In this document: in pieces, positions 25,039-33,964 of the stretch
How positions within the stretch are numbered: the first letter of the stretch is position 1
Layout of the letters: each line of letters starts with the position of its first letter
NCBI GenBank assembly: GCA_041748075.1
Contig: JBGTDX010000127.1
Location: 1-64,000 of the forward strand
Reading direction: 5' to 3'
Source of the DNA: JBGSYJ01 sp041748075
GTDB lineage: Bacteria > Acidobacteriota > Thermoanaerobaculia > Gp7-AA8
Length of the DNA stretch: 64,000 nt
Program-made: the position numbers and the translations under genes
The notes under the pieces: model-generated
The model's input: only the letters and a program-made list of their open reading frames with translations
The model's database searches: none
What the model was told of the DNA's origin: nothing

Positions 25039-25122
25039 TGTGTGATCCTTGAGCGCAGCGAAGGATCTTCCTGCTTTGAACAAGCGTCGCAAGATGGTCC
25101 TTCGCTGCGCTCAGGATGACAC
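25039..25122. repeat. Dispersed intergenic inverted repeat, copy 1
   Basis: The left arm 25039-25067 and right arm 25096-25122 are near-perfect reverse complements around GATCCTT(C)GCTGCGCTCAGGATGAC. The same arms recur at 28501-28588 and 34899-34979. It fills most of the gap between the DUF5916 and AI-2E genes. Confidence 0.8.
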
Positions 25123-25218
25123 TTTGGCTCATTCCTCGCCACAATGACGGTCCCGCATTGTTTTAATGCCTCCTGACTACTGACTCCTGGCTCCTCCTTC
25201 CCGTACAATCCGTTCCAC

Positions 25219-26382
25219 ATGACATCCAAGGCACCGCTCGACGTTCCTCTGCAACCTCTGAAGAAGCGCCCTCTGGCTGTCGCCACGTTCTTCCTGCTGG
25301 CGATCCTCGTGCTCTGGGCTACGGGAAAGATTCTGGCGCCGTATATCACGCCGATTCTGCTGGCGTTGATCATCGTCACGTTCACCTTCCCCCTCTACAG
25401 GCGGCTTCGCCGGCGGCTGAAAGGAAGGCATCATCTCGCCGCTGCGCTCATGCTGCTCGGGGTCACTCTGACGATCATCCTTCCCGCGTTCATACTCATG
25501 ATGCTTCTCATTCAGCAGGCCACGGCGGTTTTCGAGTTGATTCAGAAGACGGATTTTCAAGCGATCATGACGCGACTGCGTATCGACGAACGGATCGAGG
25601 TGCTCGAACGTTACGTCCCGGGTTTTGACGCCTCGGCAATTCAACCGGGGCAGCTCGCGGCGCATGCCGTGCAGGCGATTCCCGGAATCGTCGCCTCTCA
25701 CGGTGCCGCCGCCCTCGCCGGCTTCGCCAACATCCTGCTCGGTTTTCTGATGATGCTGCTCGCCGCGTACTACTTCTACACGGAAGGCGAAAAACTGGTC
25801 CATGAGCTCGTCTATCTCTCGCCGCTTCCCGACGAGTACGACGAAGAGATCATTCAGCGATTCCGCGGCGTGGTGGATGCCACATTCCGAGGCCAGATTC
25901 TCACCGCACTGGCACAGGGGGCAGCAACGGGGATCGGTCTCGCGATCTCCGGAGTGCCGGCGCCTGTGCTCTGGGGAGCCGCGGCGGCGTTGTTCTCCCT
26001 GGTTCCCATGGTCGGCGCCGCGGCGATCTGGGTTCCGGCGACGATCTATCTCTTTATCGCAGCATCGTTCGGAAACGCCGGCTACGGCTACGCAATCTTT
26101 CTCCTTCTCTGGGGAGTGCTGGTCGTGTCCCTCGTGGACAATCTCATCCGGCCGTGGGCGATGCGGGCTGGAACCAACATGGATGCAATCGTCCTTTTGT
26201 TTTCGATCCTGGGCGGGATTTCTGCGTTCGGGTTCGTCGGGATTCTTCTCGGCCCCCTCGTCTTCGCGCTGCTGGTTACCGTCGCGCACATCTACAAGAA
26301 TTTTTTCAGGGTGACGCTGGTGAATCAGAACGAGGATCTCGTTCCGGCGGTTGAGGTGGTTGATTCTGCAGTGCCTGAATGA
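25219..26382 (+). CDS. AI-2E-family transporter (PerM-like permease)
   Basis: A 387-aa inner-membrane protein with about 8 hydrophobic helices: two near 20-60, one at 72-92, a long soluble loop (about 100-165), then paired helices to residue 360. Typical segments are APYITPILLALIIVTFTFPLY and GVPAPVLWGAAAALFSLVP. The family includes the AI-2 exporter TqsA and Na+/H+ antiporters, so the substrate is not fixed by sequence. It is followed 140 nt later by kup, but there is no evidence of a joint role. Confidence 0.88.
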   Translation: MTSKAPLDVPLQPLKKRPLAVATFFLLAILVLWATGKILAPYITPILLALIIVTFTFPLYRRLRRRLKGRHHLAAALMLLGVTLTIILPAFILMMLLIQQATAVFELIQKTDFQAIMTRLRIDERIEVLERYVPGFDASAIQPGQLAAHAVQAIPGIVASHGAAALAGFANILLGFLMMLLAAYYFYTEGEKLVHELVYLSPLPDEYDEEIIQRFRGVVDATFRGQILTALAQGAATGIGLAISGVPAPVLWGAAAALFSLVPMVGAAAIWVPATIYLFIAASFGNAGYGYAIFLLLWGVLVVSLVDNLIRPWAMRAGTNMDAIVLLFSILGGISAFGFVGILLGPLVFALLVTVAHIYKNFFRVTLVNQNEDLVPAVEVVDSAVPE

Positions 26383-26521
26383 GCAGGAGGGGCCTGCAAT
26401 TTGCGCCTTCTATGGTACCGCCGTATGATTGCACCGGCCGATTGCCGCCGACGCGCCGGAGAAACCTCCGCAGTCTTCCCCGAGGGTGGCGCGGGCGGAA
26501 TGGAGTGAGACCCTGACCGAT

Positions 26522-28399
26522 ATGCATGATGCCCCCGCGGAAAAGCCTCGGGGGCGCTATCTTTTCGTCCTTTCCATCGGAGCGCTCGGTGTCGTCTACG
26601 GCGACATCGGTACGAGCCCCCTCTACGCGCTGAAAGAGTGCTTCGGTCCGCACGGCGTCGCCGTGACGCATGCGAACGTACTGGGGATTCTGTCGCTGAT
26701 CCTCTGGTCTCTCGTCACGATCATCTCGATCAAGTACCTCGTCTTCGTCCTCCGCGCAGACAACAGGGGAGAAGGGGGCATCCTCGCGCTCATGTCGCTC
26801 GTTCATGCGAATCGGCGCAAAAGACGCTGGCTGATCACCGGCATGGGGCTTTTCGGTGCTGCGCTCCTTTACGGAGACGGAATGATCGCTCCCGCGATCA
26901 CGGTTCTCAGCGCGATCGAGGGTCTGGAGTTCGCGACTCCGCTCTTTGCTCCTTACGTGATTCCGCTGACCATCTGCGTTCTCATTCTGCTGTTCTGGAT
27001 CCAGAGCCGGGGAACGGCAAAGGTCGGAGCCATCTTCGGCCCGGTGATGGTCGTCTGGTTCACGACGCTCGGAACGCTCGGCCTCATACAGATCGTGCAG
27101 GAACCGCACGTTCTGACGGCCGTCAATCCGATCTACGCGATTCGATTCTTCGCTCTCAACGGCTGGCTTGCGTTTCTCGTCCTCGGCTCCGTATTTCTCG
27201 TCGTCACGGGGGGAGAGTCCCTCTACATGGACATGGGCCACTTCGGAAGGGCGCCGATCCGCATCGCATGGTTTGCCATGGTGCTTCCCGGGCTGCTGCT
27301 GAATTACTTCGGTCAGGGGGCGATGCTGCTGGGAGATCCGTTGAAGGCAGCGAACCCCTTCTACAATCTCGCTCCATCGTGGGGCGTCTACCCGCTCGTA
27401 GCCCTGTCGACAATTGCGGCGTCGGTCGCGTCCCAGGCTGTCATTTCAGGGGCTTTCTCGTTGACGCGACAGGCGATGCAGCTCGGCTACATGCCGAGGA
27501 TGGAAGTCGCGCATACATCAGCCCGTGAAATCGGCCAGATCTACGTGCCGGCTTTGAACTGGGCCCTGATGTTCGCATGTATCGGCCTCGTGATCGGGTT
27601 CGGTTCGGCTTCGAATCTGGCCGCCGCATACGGGGTGGCGGTATCGACCACGATGGTGATTACGACGCTCATACTGTTCGTCGTAGCGCGCGAGGTGTGG
27701 GGGTGGCCGACCATCGCGGCGGCCGCGCTCACTGGATTTTTTCTGATGTTCGACCTGGCTTTCTTCTCTGCGAACATCATCAAGGTGCCTCACGGTGGAT
27801 GGTTTCCACTGGTCGCGGGCAGCTTGATTCTTCTGCTGATGACGACATGGCAGAAGGGGCGGTCGGTTCTGACCGAGCGTCTCAAGGATGGAGCTCTTTC
27901 CATCGACCTCTTTCTGCAGTCTGTTGAGGCACACCCGCCCATCCGCGTTCCCGGCACGGCGGTGTTCATGTACCGGAACCCTGATGGCGTTCCGACCGCG
28001 CTGCTGCACAACCTCAAGCACAACAAGGTGCTGCACGAAAAGGTCGTGCTGCTGACGATCGCGACAGAGGAAGTCCCAAATGTGCCGGAGGAAGAGCGTG
28101 TGACCTACACGTTCGCAGGACATGGCATCTACCGGATGTCGATCCGCTATGGCTTCATTGAAGATCCGGACATTCCGGCGGTCCTGAATGCGACGCGTAT
28201 TCAGGGGCTTCCGTTCAACCCAACTCAGACAACCTATTTTCTTGGTCGCGAGACGCTCATTCCGCGGCGTAACACAGGAATGCATTCGTGGCGCGCGAAA
28301 ATCTTCGCCTGGATGAGCAAGAACTCGGGAAGCGCCTCGGCGTTCTTCCGCCTGCCGCCCAATCGAGTCGTGGAGCTTGGCGCGCAGATCGAGCTGTGA
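26522..28399 (+). CDS. kup: Kup-type potassium uptake protein
   Basis: A 625-aa K+/H+ symporter of the KUP/HAK/KT family. The signature GALGVVYGDIGTSPLYALKE is near residue 20, followed by LRADNRGEGGILALMSL, LYGDGMIAPAITVLSA and VTGGESLYMDMGHFG. About 12 membrane helices lead to a cytosolic C-terminal domain (LLHNLKHNKVLHEKVVLLTI). The start at ATG 26522 gives the usual short N-terminus; the frame is open to a TTG at 26429. It supports high-affinity potassium uptake. Confidence 0.95.
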   Translation: MHDAPAEKPRGRYLFVLSIGALGVVYGDIGTSPLYALKECFGPHGVAVTHANVLGILSLILWSLVTIISIKYLVFVLRADNRGEGGILALMSLVHANRRKRRWLITGMGLFGAALLYGDGMIAPAITVLSAIEGLEFATPLFAPYVIPLTICVLILLFWIQSRGTAKVGAIFGPVMVVWFTTLGTLGLIQIVQEPHVLTAVNPIYAIRFFALNGWLAFLVLGSVFLVVTGGESLYMDMGHFGRAPIRIAWFAMVLPGLLLNYFGQGAMLLGDPLKAANPFYNLAPSWGVYPLVALSTIAASVASQAVISGAFSLTRQAMQLGYMPRMEVAHTSAREIGQIYVPALNWALMFACIGLVIGFGSASNLAAAYGVAVSTTMVITTLILFVVAREVWGWPTIAAAALTGFFLMFDLAFFSANIIKVPHGGWFPLVAGSLILLLMTTWQKGRSVLTERLKDGALSIDLFLQSVEAHPPIRVPGTAVFMYRNPDGVPTALLHNLKHNKVLHEKVVLLTIATEEVPNVPEEERVTYTFAGHGIYRMSIRYGFIEDPDIPAVLNATRIQGLPFNPTQTTYFLGRETLIPRRNTGMHSWRAKIFAWMSKNSGSASAFFRLPPNRVVELGAQIEL

Positions 28400-28500
28400 C
28401 AGCCAAGATGAAAGATGCCCACCGTTTGCGGGCTGGGCTATCGTCACTCATTTCATGCCGTTACTAGGGGAAGACTCCCATTTCGCGCAGCAGGGAGTGA

Positions 28501-28588
28501 GTGTCATCCTGAGCGCAGCGAAGGATCCCCTGAGAACCGGCGGTATCCCCTCCAGGCCGGGGATCCTTCGCTTCGCTCAGGATGACAC
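28501..28588. repeat. Dispersed intergenic inverted repeat, copy 2
   Basis: The left arm 28501-28527 (GTGTCATCCTGAGCG...) and right arm 28562-28588 are reverse complements except for one or two bases. It belongs to the same family as 25039 and 34899 and lies between convergent kup and GNAT genes. Confidence 0.85.
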
Positions 28589-28595
28589 CGAGGGC

Positions 28596-28616
28596 TTCAT
28601 CTTTCATCTTTCATCT
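28596..28616. repeat. Heptanucleotide tandem array (TTCATCT)3
   Basis: Three exact 7-bp units span the stop codon of the GNAT gene. On the coding strand they read AGATGAA units, and the stop TGA is inside the array. Related heptad arrays occur at 34726, 53727, 54772 and 57234. Confidence 0.8.
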
Positions 28617-29064
28617 TTTCAAACACCTGGTAGTGATCCCCGTTCATTCCGAGGCGGGTGTACACCTGTTGCGCGGGGACGTTGCGGCGGTCGACATAGA
28701 GACGAATACCAGCGATCGTTTCATCCCGGTCCACCAGATCGAGTATCCGCGCATAGAGACCTCGGTATACGCCTTTTCGACGCGCTTCCGGATCGACGTA
28801 GACACTCTGAATCCACCAGACCTGACGCGCACGCCAGTCGCTCCACTCGTACGTGATCATGAGTGAAGCGATGACCCTCCCTTCGAGCTCCGCGACGAAG
28901 TAGGTTCCCAGTTGCGGATTCGTGAAGACCGCGCCCACTCCATTGCTGCAGACCTGGCGGTCGAGCTGGACCTGTTCGGTCTCCCACGCCATGCGCAGCT
29001 GGAGCTCGACGATGGCTTCGGCGTCCTCCGCCATGGCTTTCCGGTAGATGATCGGGTCTTCCAT
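28597..29064 (-). CDS. GNAT-family N-acetyltransferase
   Basis: A 155-aa acetyltransferase: IYRKAMAEDAEAIVELQ at the N-terminus, FVAELEGRVIASLMITYEW, then the acetyl-CoA site IQSVYVDPEARRKGVYRGLY and the C-terminal LYVDRRNVPAQQVYTRLGM. The substrate cannot be inferred. The last codons (EKMKDER) arise from the heptad array, so the extreme C-terminus may be repeat-derived. Confidence 0.9.
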   Translation of the reverse strand: MEDPIIYRKAMAEDAEAIVELQLRMAWETEQVQLDRQVCSNGVGAVFTNPQLGTYFVAELEGRVIASLMITYEWSDWRARQVWWIQSVYVDPEARRKGVYRGLYARILDLVDRDETIAGIRLYVDRRNVPAQQVYTRLGMNGDHYQVFEKMKDER

Positions 29065-29087
29065 CCATTATCCTTCATTCTTCCTTC

Positions 29088-30008
29088 ATGTACGCCCAGG
29101 CTTCGAGCACGGAACCGCGAATGGTGAGCCGTGCATTGTTGATGCTCGTTGCCTCTGCGACGCTGTTCGGGTTGATGGCGTTTTCAGCCAAGCTCGCCAC
29201 GGCGCGTTTGAGCGGTGCCCAGGTCGCGATGATCCGCTTCGCGATCGCCATTCTACCGTTCCTCCTCATCGCCAGATATCGAAGGTCTGCGTTCCGATTC
29301 GAGAGGCTGGACCTGCTCTTCTATCGCGGCTTCTTCGGTGGCGCTGCGGTCCTGCTCTATTTTATTGCGATCTCGAGAATCCCTCTCGGCCTCGCGACCC
29401 TGCTCAACTACACGGCGCCCCTGTTCAGCGGGATTTTCGCGGCCATTTTCATCGGGGAGGCCATACGCCCGCGCGTGGTCGTTCCGTTGCTCGTAGCCTT
29501 CGCCGGCGTGATTCTCGTCGTGCGGGGCCATTCTCTTCCCGACGAGGTGATCGGCTTCGGACGCTGGGAGCTGCTGGGCCTTGCGTCAGGGATTCTGTCC
29601 GGCGCGGCGGTCACGGCGATCCGGGTTGCGCGCCGGACGGAAGGCTCGTGGTCCATTTACGCGAGCTTCTCCATCTTCGGGCTGCTCGCAACGTTGCCGT
29701 TCGCACTCGCGAGCTGGAAGCAGCCGACGGGGGAGGAGTGGGTTCTGCTGGCCGGCATGGGAGTCTTTTCGATTGGAGCTCAACTGCTCATGACGTACGC
29801 ATTCCGATGGGTGGAAACTCTCATTCAGGGCGTGATCTCCCAGCTGGCGGTGGTCATCTCGATGGCGTTGGGAGCACTCCTGCTCGGCGAGAAGGTGACC
29901 GGAGGGATCCTGCTCGGGAGCGCCCTGACGATCGGAGGAGTCGTGACCGTCATGGTGATCTCCTCCCGTCCCCGGCCAACCGCGTTCGACGAAGCGGCCG
30001 AGCAGTGA
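29088..30008 (+). CDS. EamA/DMT-family transporter
   Basis: A 306-aa inner-membrane protein with 10 predicted helices in two EamA halves (LLMLVASATLFGLMAFSAKLA, LLNYTAPLFSGIFAAIFIGE; second half LLGLASGILSGAAVTAIRVA, QGVISQLAVVISMALGALLLGE). It is a drug/metabolite exporter type; the substrate is unknown. Start 29088 is given; ATG 29121 (MVSRALLM) begins right at the first helix and is equally plausible. It is divergent to the GNAT gene. Confidence 0.88.
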   Translation: MYAQASSTEPRMVSRALLMLVASATLFGLMAFSAKLATARLSGAQVAMIRFAIAILPFLLIARYRRSAFRFERLDLLFYRGFFGGAAVLLYFIAISRIPLGLATLLNYTAPLFSGIFAAIFIGEAIRPRVVVPLLVAFAGVILVVRGHSLPDEVIGFGRWELLGLASGILSGAAVTAIRVARRTEGSWSIYASFSIFGLLATLPFALASWKQPTGEEWVLLAGMGVFSIGAQLLMTYAFRWVETLIQGVISQLAVVISMALGALLLGEKVTGGILLGSALTIGGVVTVMVISSRPRPTAFDEAAEQ

Positions 30009-30038
30009 TCGGTGAGGTAGATTAGACTTCTGATCAAC

Positions 30039-30959
30039 ATGAACTCTCTCTCCGGGGCCCCGCTCGACCGCTGCAGCAAGCTACGTCGGGACCCGGAGTG
30101 GCTTCGAATTGCCTTCCATGATCCGGCCGCACGCATTCTCTGTTACTGCAACGGAGAGCCACTCATGCGGGGCGGAGTGGAAAGTCCGGAGCCGATTCTG
30201 CTGAGTGGCGCCGGGAATCACGCGATCGAACCGTCGCAGGCGATTTTTCTGGGAGTAGAGCAGGGAACGCCAGTTTTTGCGCTGGACAGGCCCCGCTCCG
30301 AGGACTTCGGGCAGGGAGATGTGCGGGCGAGGGGAGTGCCGACTGACTTCCGGGAGATCGCCGCGATGATGAGCCGTCCGGCCGGCGCGCTTCTCGCCTA
30401 CGGCCGCGCGCTTCTTCTGTGGCATGCGAAGCACCCGTTCTGTTCCGTATGCGGATCGCCATCAGCCCCCGCCGAGGGCGGTCATCTGCGACGGTGTACG
30501 AACGAGTCCTGCCTGACGGAACATTATCCGCGCACCGATCCGGCCGTGATCATGCTCGTGGTTTCCGGAAGACATTGCCTGCTCGGCCGCCAGGCGGCGT
30601 GGCCGGCCAACCTGTACTCGACTCTGGCCGGGTTCGTGGAGGGCGGCGAGAGCCTCGAGGAGGCCGTGCGGCGGGAAGTCCAGGAAGAAGCAGGAGTCGA
30701 AGTAGGCGAGGTGGAGTATCACTCTTCCCAGCCGTGGCCGTTCCCCTCGTCGCTGATGATCGGATTCACAGGCTATGCACGGACTCGCGAGATCCGGCTG
30801 AACGACAGCGAACTGTCGGACGCACGTTGGTTCTCGCGCGAAGAGATAGAGAACCAGGTGCGCGAAGGATCGCTTCGGCTTCCGCGCCCCGTATCCATCG
30901 CGCGACGCATGGTCGAGGACTGGATCGCTACCGGATCTTCCAGCGGACCGACGGACTGA
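30039..30959 (+). CDS. nudC: NADH pyrophosphatase NudC (NAD-cap decapping Nudix hydrolase)
   Basis: A 306-aa enzyme. The central zinc ribbon has CSVCG and CTNESC. The Nudix box reads GFVEGGESLEEAVRREVQEE, followed by the NudC-specific SQPWPFPSSLMIGF. It hydrolyses NAD(H) and removes NAD caps from RNA 5' ends in the cytoplasm. The length is slightly above the E. coli form because of a fuller N-terminal domain. It starts 30 nt after the EamA gene and may be cotranscribed. A strong hairpin follows. Confidence 0.95.
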   Translation: MNSLSGAPLDRCSKLRRDPEWLRIAFHDPAARILCYCNGEPLMRGGVESPEPILLSGAGNHAIEPSQAIFLGVEQGTPVFALDRPRSEDFGQGDVRARGVPTDFREIAAMMSRPAGALLAYGRALLLWHAKHPFCSVCGSPSAPAEGGHLRRCTNESCLTEHYPRTDPAVIMLVVSGRHCLLGRQAAWPANLYSTLAGFVEGGESLEEAVRREVQEEAGVEVGEVEYHSSQPWPFPSSLMIGFTGYARTREIRLNDSELSDARWFSREEIENQVREGSLRLPRPVSIARRMVEDWIATGSSSGPTD

Positions 30960-31025
30960 GCGGCCATAGTCCGTAGCCACCAACGGAAGGGTCATGTGGA
31001 CCGGACATCTGCGCGGATAAACAAG

Positions 31026-31055
31026 GGGGCACACGCCTGCATCGGCGTGTGCCCC
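31026..31055. terminator. Bidirectional hairpin terminator
   Basis: A perfect 12-bp stem GGGGCACACGCC (31026-31037) / GGCGTGTGCCCC (31044-31055) with a 6-base loop lies between nudC and the convergent lipoprotein gene. The minus-strand side is followed by CCTTGTTTA, so it best fits ending the minus-strand gene. Confidence 0.7.
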
Positions 31056-31066
31056 GATATGGTCAA

Positions 31067-31471
31067 CTAGCGGACGACTTCGCGGCTCGCTGGTACGAAG
31101 GCTCCCGTACGCCCCTTGCAGCCGAGAACGTAGGGACCCTGGGGTGAGCCGGACGCGGCGGCGTGAAATTGGCCGTCACGAAGAGTGACCCAGTCTGTGC
31201 CCCCTTCGCAGAGCCCGCCTCTTCCTTCTACGGAGCCGGCTGGTTCAAAGCCGCTGGAAATCAGCTGGCCTTTGACGTGGAGCGCCTGGGGCGGACGCGA
31301 CCAGTCGATCTCCCTGATGTGCCGCGCATCGGACAGCAGGCGGTAGTGCGTTGCCGCGGTGCTTCGCAGAATCGAACGCTCGCCTCCGATCCCGGATCCG
31401 GGCGAAGCTGAGTTCGAAGCGCAACCGAGGGCGAGTACTGCAAGAAGTGCGAACGATGAGAATGCTTTCAT
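31067..31471 (-). CDS. Hypothetical small lipoprotein, 134 aa
   Basis: Signal peptide with a clear lipobox (AVLALGC, Cys17), then a Gly/Ser linker and a compact domain with two further Cys residues (RGGLCEGG and YVLGCKGR) that could form a disulfide. There is no recognised family. It is probably an envelope lipoprotein. Confidence 0.65.
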   Translation of the reverse strand: MKAFSSFALLAVLALGCASNSASPGSGIGGERSILRSTAATHYRLLSDARHIREIDWSRPPQALHVKGQLISSGFEPAGSVEGRGGLCEGGTDWVTLRDGQFHAAASGSPQGPYVLGCKGRTGAFVPASREVVR

Positions 31472-31793
31472 GATGTCTCCTTTCCGATTTGGATACCTGC
31501 AGCGTTTACGCGCCTTCGGAATGGTGGGTTGCGGCCTCAGATGCGGGTTTCCCGGTTGTTTTCCCGGCCGTATCCGAGCGTTCTCTTTACGACACGTACC
31601 GCGGCGGATGCTACGGCTATGCGAACGAACTGTGATCGATTGTCAGGGTGCGCGAAGCCGGGATCTCTCCGATCGTTCGTTACGGGATCGCCATTCACCG
31701 GTACTCTGCCTCCAGTCGCCGGTTCGAGCGTGCCACGATTCCGATCCCTCCGTATGCTCATACCGAATCGCAGAACTCGGAAAGGGAGTCGAA
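31472..31793. other. Divergent intergenic region, 322 bp
   Basis: It separates the minus-strand lipoprotein gene from the plus-strand LiaF-like operon and should hold promoters for both. I see no repeat, RNA or convincing promoter match in it. Confidence 0.4.
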
Positions 31794-32174
31794 ATGGAGA
31801 CAAAGAAAGCAGCTCCGTTGCACAATCTGGTGTGGGGAGCGACGCTGATCGTCGTCGGAATCGTGGTGATGATGGTCAACCTCGGTTACGGGGTTGGCTC
31901 GATCTGGCGGTACGCCCCGCTGTTTCTGGTCGTGGCGGGCCTGGCGAAGATCATTCAGCCCGACAAAGAGGATGCGCGGATCTCCGGAACGACCACCGTA
32001 CTGTGGGGGCTCTGGCTCCTCGCCAACTTCCTGCATCTGTTCGGCATGAGCTTTCGCAATTCGTGGCCGTTTATATTGATCATCATCGGATTCGAGATCG
32101 TCTGGCGTTCCCTGGATGGCCGGCAGAGGCGGGAAGTCACGCCTCGGGAGGAACTGAATCATGGACAGCAGTAG
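31794..32174 (+). CDS. Small membrane protein with LiaI/LiaF-like (DUF5668-type) region
   Basis: A 126-aa protein with three or four short hydrophobic helices in the pattern of LiaF N-terminal regions (LVWGATLIVVGIVVMMVNL, IWRYAPLFLVVAGLAKII, SWPFILIIIGFEIVW). The start at ATG 31794 has GGGAG 6 nt upstream. It overlaps the next gene by 14 nt and heads an operon ending in a LytS/LytTR pair. A role in envelope-stress sensing is inferred from that context. Confidence 0.8.
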   Translation: METKKAAPLHNLVWGATLIVVGIVVMMVNLGYGVGSIWRYAPLFLVVAGLAKIIQPDKEDARISGTTTVLWGLWLLANFLHLFGMSFRNSWPFILIIIGFEIVWRSLDGRQRREVTPREELNHGQQ

Positions 32175-32844
32175 GATGCGCATATCGCCCCGGCTGATCG
32201 TCGGGATCTTCATCGTTCTGATCGGGGTCGCTTTTCTCGTCGAGGAGTTTGCCGGCATCGATGCGTACCAGTTCCTGGCTTACTGGCCGGTCGTCCTCAT
32301 TGCAATCGGATTGCTGGGACTGGTGCAGGGAACCTCGAAAGTCGGTTCGCTCATTGCGCTGGTGGTCGGTGGATGGGCGCTGGCCTACAACCTGGGGTAT
32401 GTCTCGCTCGAGATCTGGCAGTTCTGGCCGCTGGTGATCGTCGCAATTGGACTGAGCCTCGTGAAGCGCGCGCTCGTCGGAGAAAAGACGACGAGCCAGG
32501 AGAGCGGGGAGCCGCTCGATCGGGTGAATGCGTTCGCAATCATGGGAGGCGTCGTCCGGACGAGCAGCTCATCCGCATTTCGCGGCGGCGAGCTCTCCGC
32601 CATCATGGGAGGGTGTGAGCTCGATCTCACGCAGGCTCAGCTGGCGGGTGACGAAGCTGTGATCGACGTGTTTGCGTTGTGGGGCGGTGTCGAGATCCGG
32701 GTGCCTGACACCTGGGGAGTCGTAGGCCAGGTGCAGCCGATCATGGGAGCCTTCGAAGACAAGACGCGTCCGCCGCGCGATGCGAAGACTCGACTCGTAG
32801 TGCGCGGTGTGGCGATCATGGGCGGGGTCGAGGTCAAGAACTGA
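32161..32844 (+). CDS. LiaF-like membrane protein
   Basis: A 227-aa protein. The N-terminal half has four helices (RLIVGIFIVLIGVAFLVEEF, YWPVVLIAIGLLGLVQG, FWPLVIVAIGLSLVK). The C-terminal half is a soluble beta-repeat domain in which AIMGG recurs at three places, with IMGA and LWGG variants, as in the LiaF/DUF2154 C-terminal domain. LiaF-type proteins restrain envelope-stress two-component systems. The immediate downstream kinase/regulator pair supports such a role here. Confidence 0.82.
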   Translation: MDSSRMRISPRLIVGIFIVLIGVAFLVEEFAGIDAYQFLAYWPVVLIAIGLLGLVQGTSKVGSLIALVVGGWALAYNLGYVSLEIWQFWPLVIVAIGLSLVKRALVGEKTTSQESGEPLDRVNAFAIMGGVVRTSSSSAFRGGELSAIMGGCELDLTQAQLAGDEAVIDVFALWGGVEIRVPDTWGVVGQVQPIMGAFEDKTRPPRDAKTRLVVRGVAIMGGVEVKN

Positions 32845-32845
32845 A

Positions 32846-33922
32846 ATGCATCCCGTTCTAAACGGAGAGGGGAGCCTGCGGCTCTATCTGCTCGCCTGGA
32901 TACCGGGAGCGGCGCTGCTGATCACGCTGGTGATCGATCCGACGCTGCAGTCACTCCCCGCGACGCTGGCGATCAGCGTGCCGCTGGCGGCGATTCATGC
33001 GTTTCTATCGCTTGCCGTATGGTATCCGTGCCGCATCGCTCCGGTCCGGGAGACCCCGCTCATCCGTCTGGTGATGATGCACGGAGTAGGCGCCGTGCTG
33101 TCGACGCTTGCATGGACGGCGCTGGGAGGTGGTACGGCTTTTCTCGTCGCGCGATACTTCGACTCGGAGCTCCTGTGGGAGAAGTTCGTCCAGAGCATGC
33201 CGATCCTGTTTGCGGCCGGGATGCTGCTTTACCTGGTCGCGGTATCTCTGCATTACCTGCTGTCCGCTTTCGAACAGGGGCGGCGCGACGAGAACCGGGC
33301 TCTCGAGTTGCGCGTGCTCGCTCGCGAGGCTGAGCTTCGTGCCCTGAAGGCGCAGATTGACCCGCACTTTCTTTTCAACAGTCTCAACTCGGTCGCCTCA
33401 CTGTGTGGACCCGATCCGGAGGGAGCTCGGCGCATGTCGCAACTGCTCGCCGACTTTCTGAGAGAGAGCCTTCGGGTCGGTGGCGAACAGACGATCCCGC
33501 TATCGGAAGAGTTTGCGCTTGCGCGCCGCTATCTCGAAGTGGAGCGCGTTCGCTTCGGCTCCCGGCTTCAGGTCGAACATCGCCTCGACCGCAGCATCGA
33601 GTCTGTGCAGGTTCCGCCCCTGATCCTTCAGCCCCTCGTGGAGAATGCGGTACGCCACGGTGTCGGGCACCTGGTGGAAGGAGGGCTGATCGTGATCGAG
33701 GCCCGCTCGCTCGGAGACGTGATCCGGCTTCGGATCGAGAATTCGTGCGATCCCGACAGGCCGCGGAGCGAACGGAAGGGCATCGGCCTCTCGAACGTGG
33801 CGCAGCGCATCCAGACGCTGTATGGGCGCTGGGGACGTTTCGAAGCGAGCGAAAGCGAGAACCGCTACGTCGCCCTCGTCGAGATTCCCATCGGCGAGAA
33901 TCGGCGCAGACTCCCGGCATAG
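32846..33922 (+). CDS. LytS/YpdA-type sensor histidine kinase
   Basis: A 358-aa protein. Four helices (residues about 15-150) form the membrane sensor. The His_kinase domain follows with LKAQIDPHFLFNSLNS (phospho-acceptor His in PHFLFN), the N-box LQPLVENAVRHG, and GIGLSNVAQRIQTLYG. The start at ATG 32846 comes 1 nt after the LiaF-like stop. Its partner is the LytTR regulator 42 nt downstream. Confidence 0.9.
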   Translation: MHPVLNGEGSLRLYLLAWIPGAALLITLVIDPTLQSLPATLAISVPLAAIHAFLSLAVWYPCRIAPVRETPLIRLVMMHGVGAVLSTLAWTALGGGTAFLVARYFDSELLWEKFVQSMPILFAAGMLLYLVAVSLHYLLSAFEQGRRDENRALELRVLAREAELRALKAQIDPHFLFNSLNSVASLCGPDPEGARRMSQLLADFLRESLRVGGEQTIPLSEEFALARRYLEVERVRFGSRLQVEHRLDRSIESVQVPPLILQPLVENAVRHGVGHLVEGGLIVIEARSLGDVIRLRIENSCDPDRPRSERKGIGLSNVAQRIQTLYGRWGRFEASESENRYVALVEIPIGENRRRLPA

Positions 33923-33964
33923 TGCTGTTGTACCAGGACGGGAACGATCATTCCGCAATACCAT

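Noticed and set aside
23852..25144. A 430-codon minus-strand frame opposite the DUF5916 gene, and similar long antisense frames (15552-17042, 39335-40453, 46948-48186)
   Set aside because: High-GC shadow frames with Arg-rich, family-free translations opposite well-supported genes.
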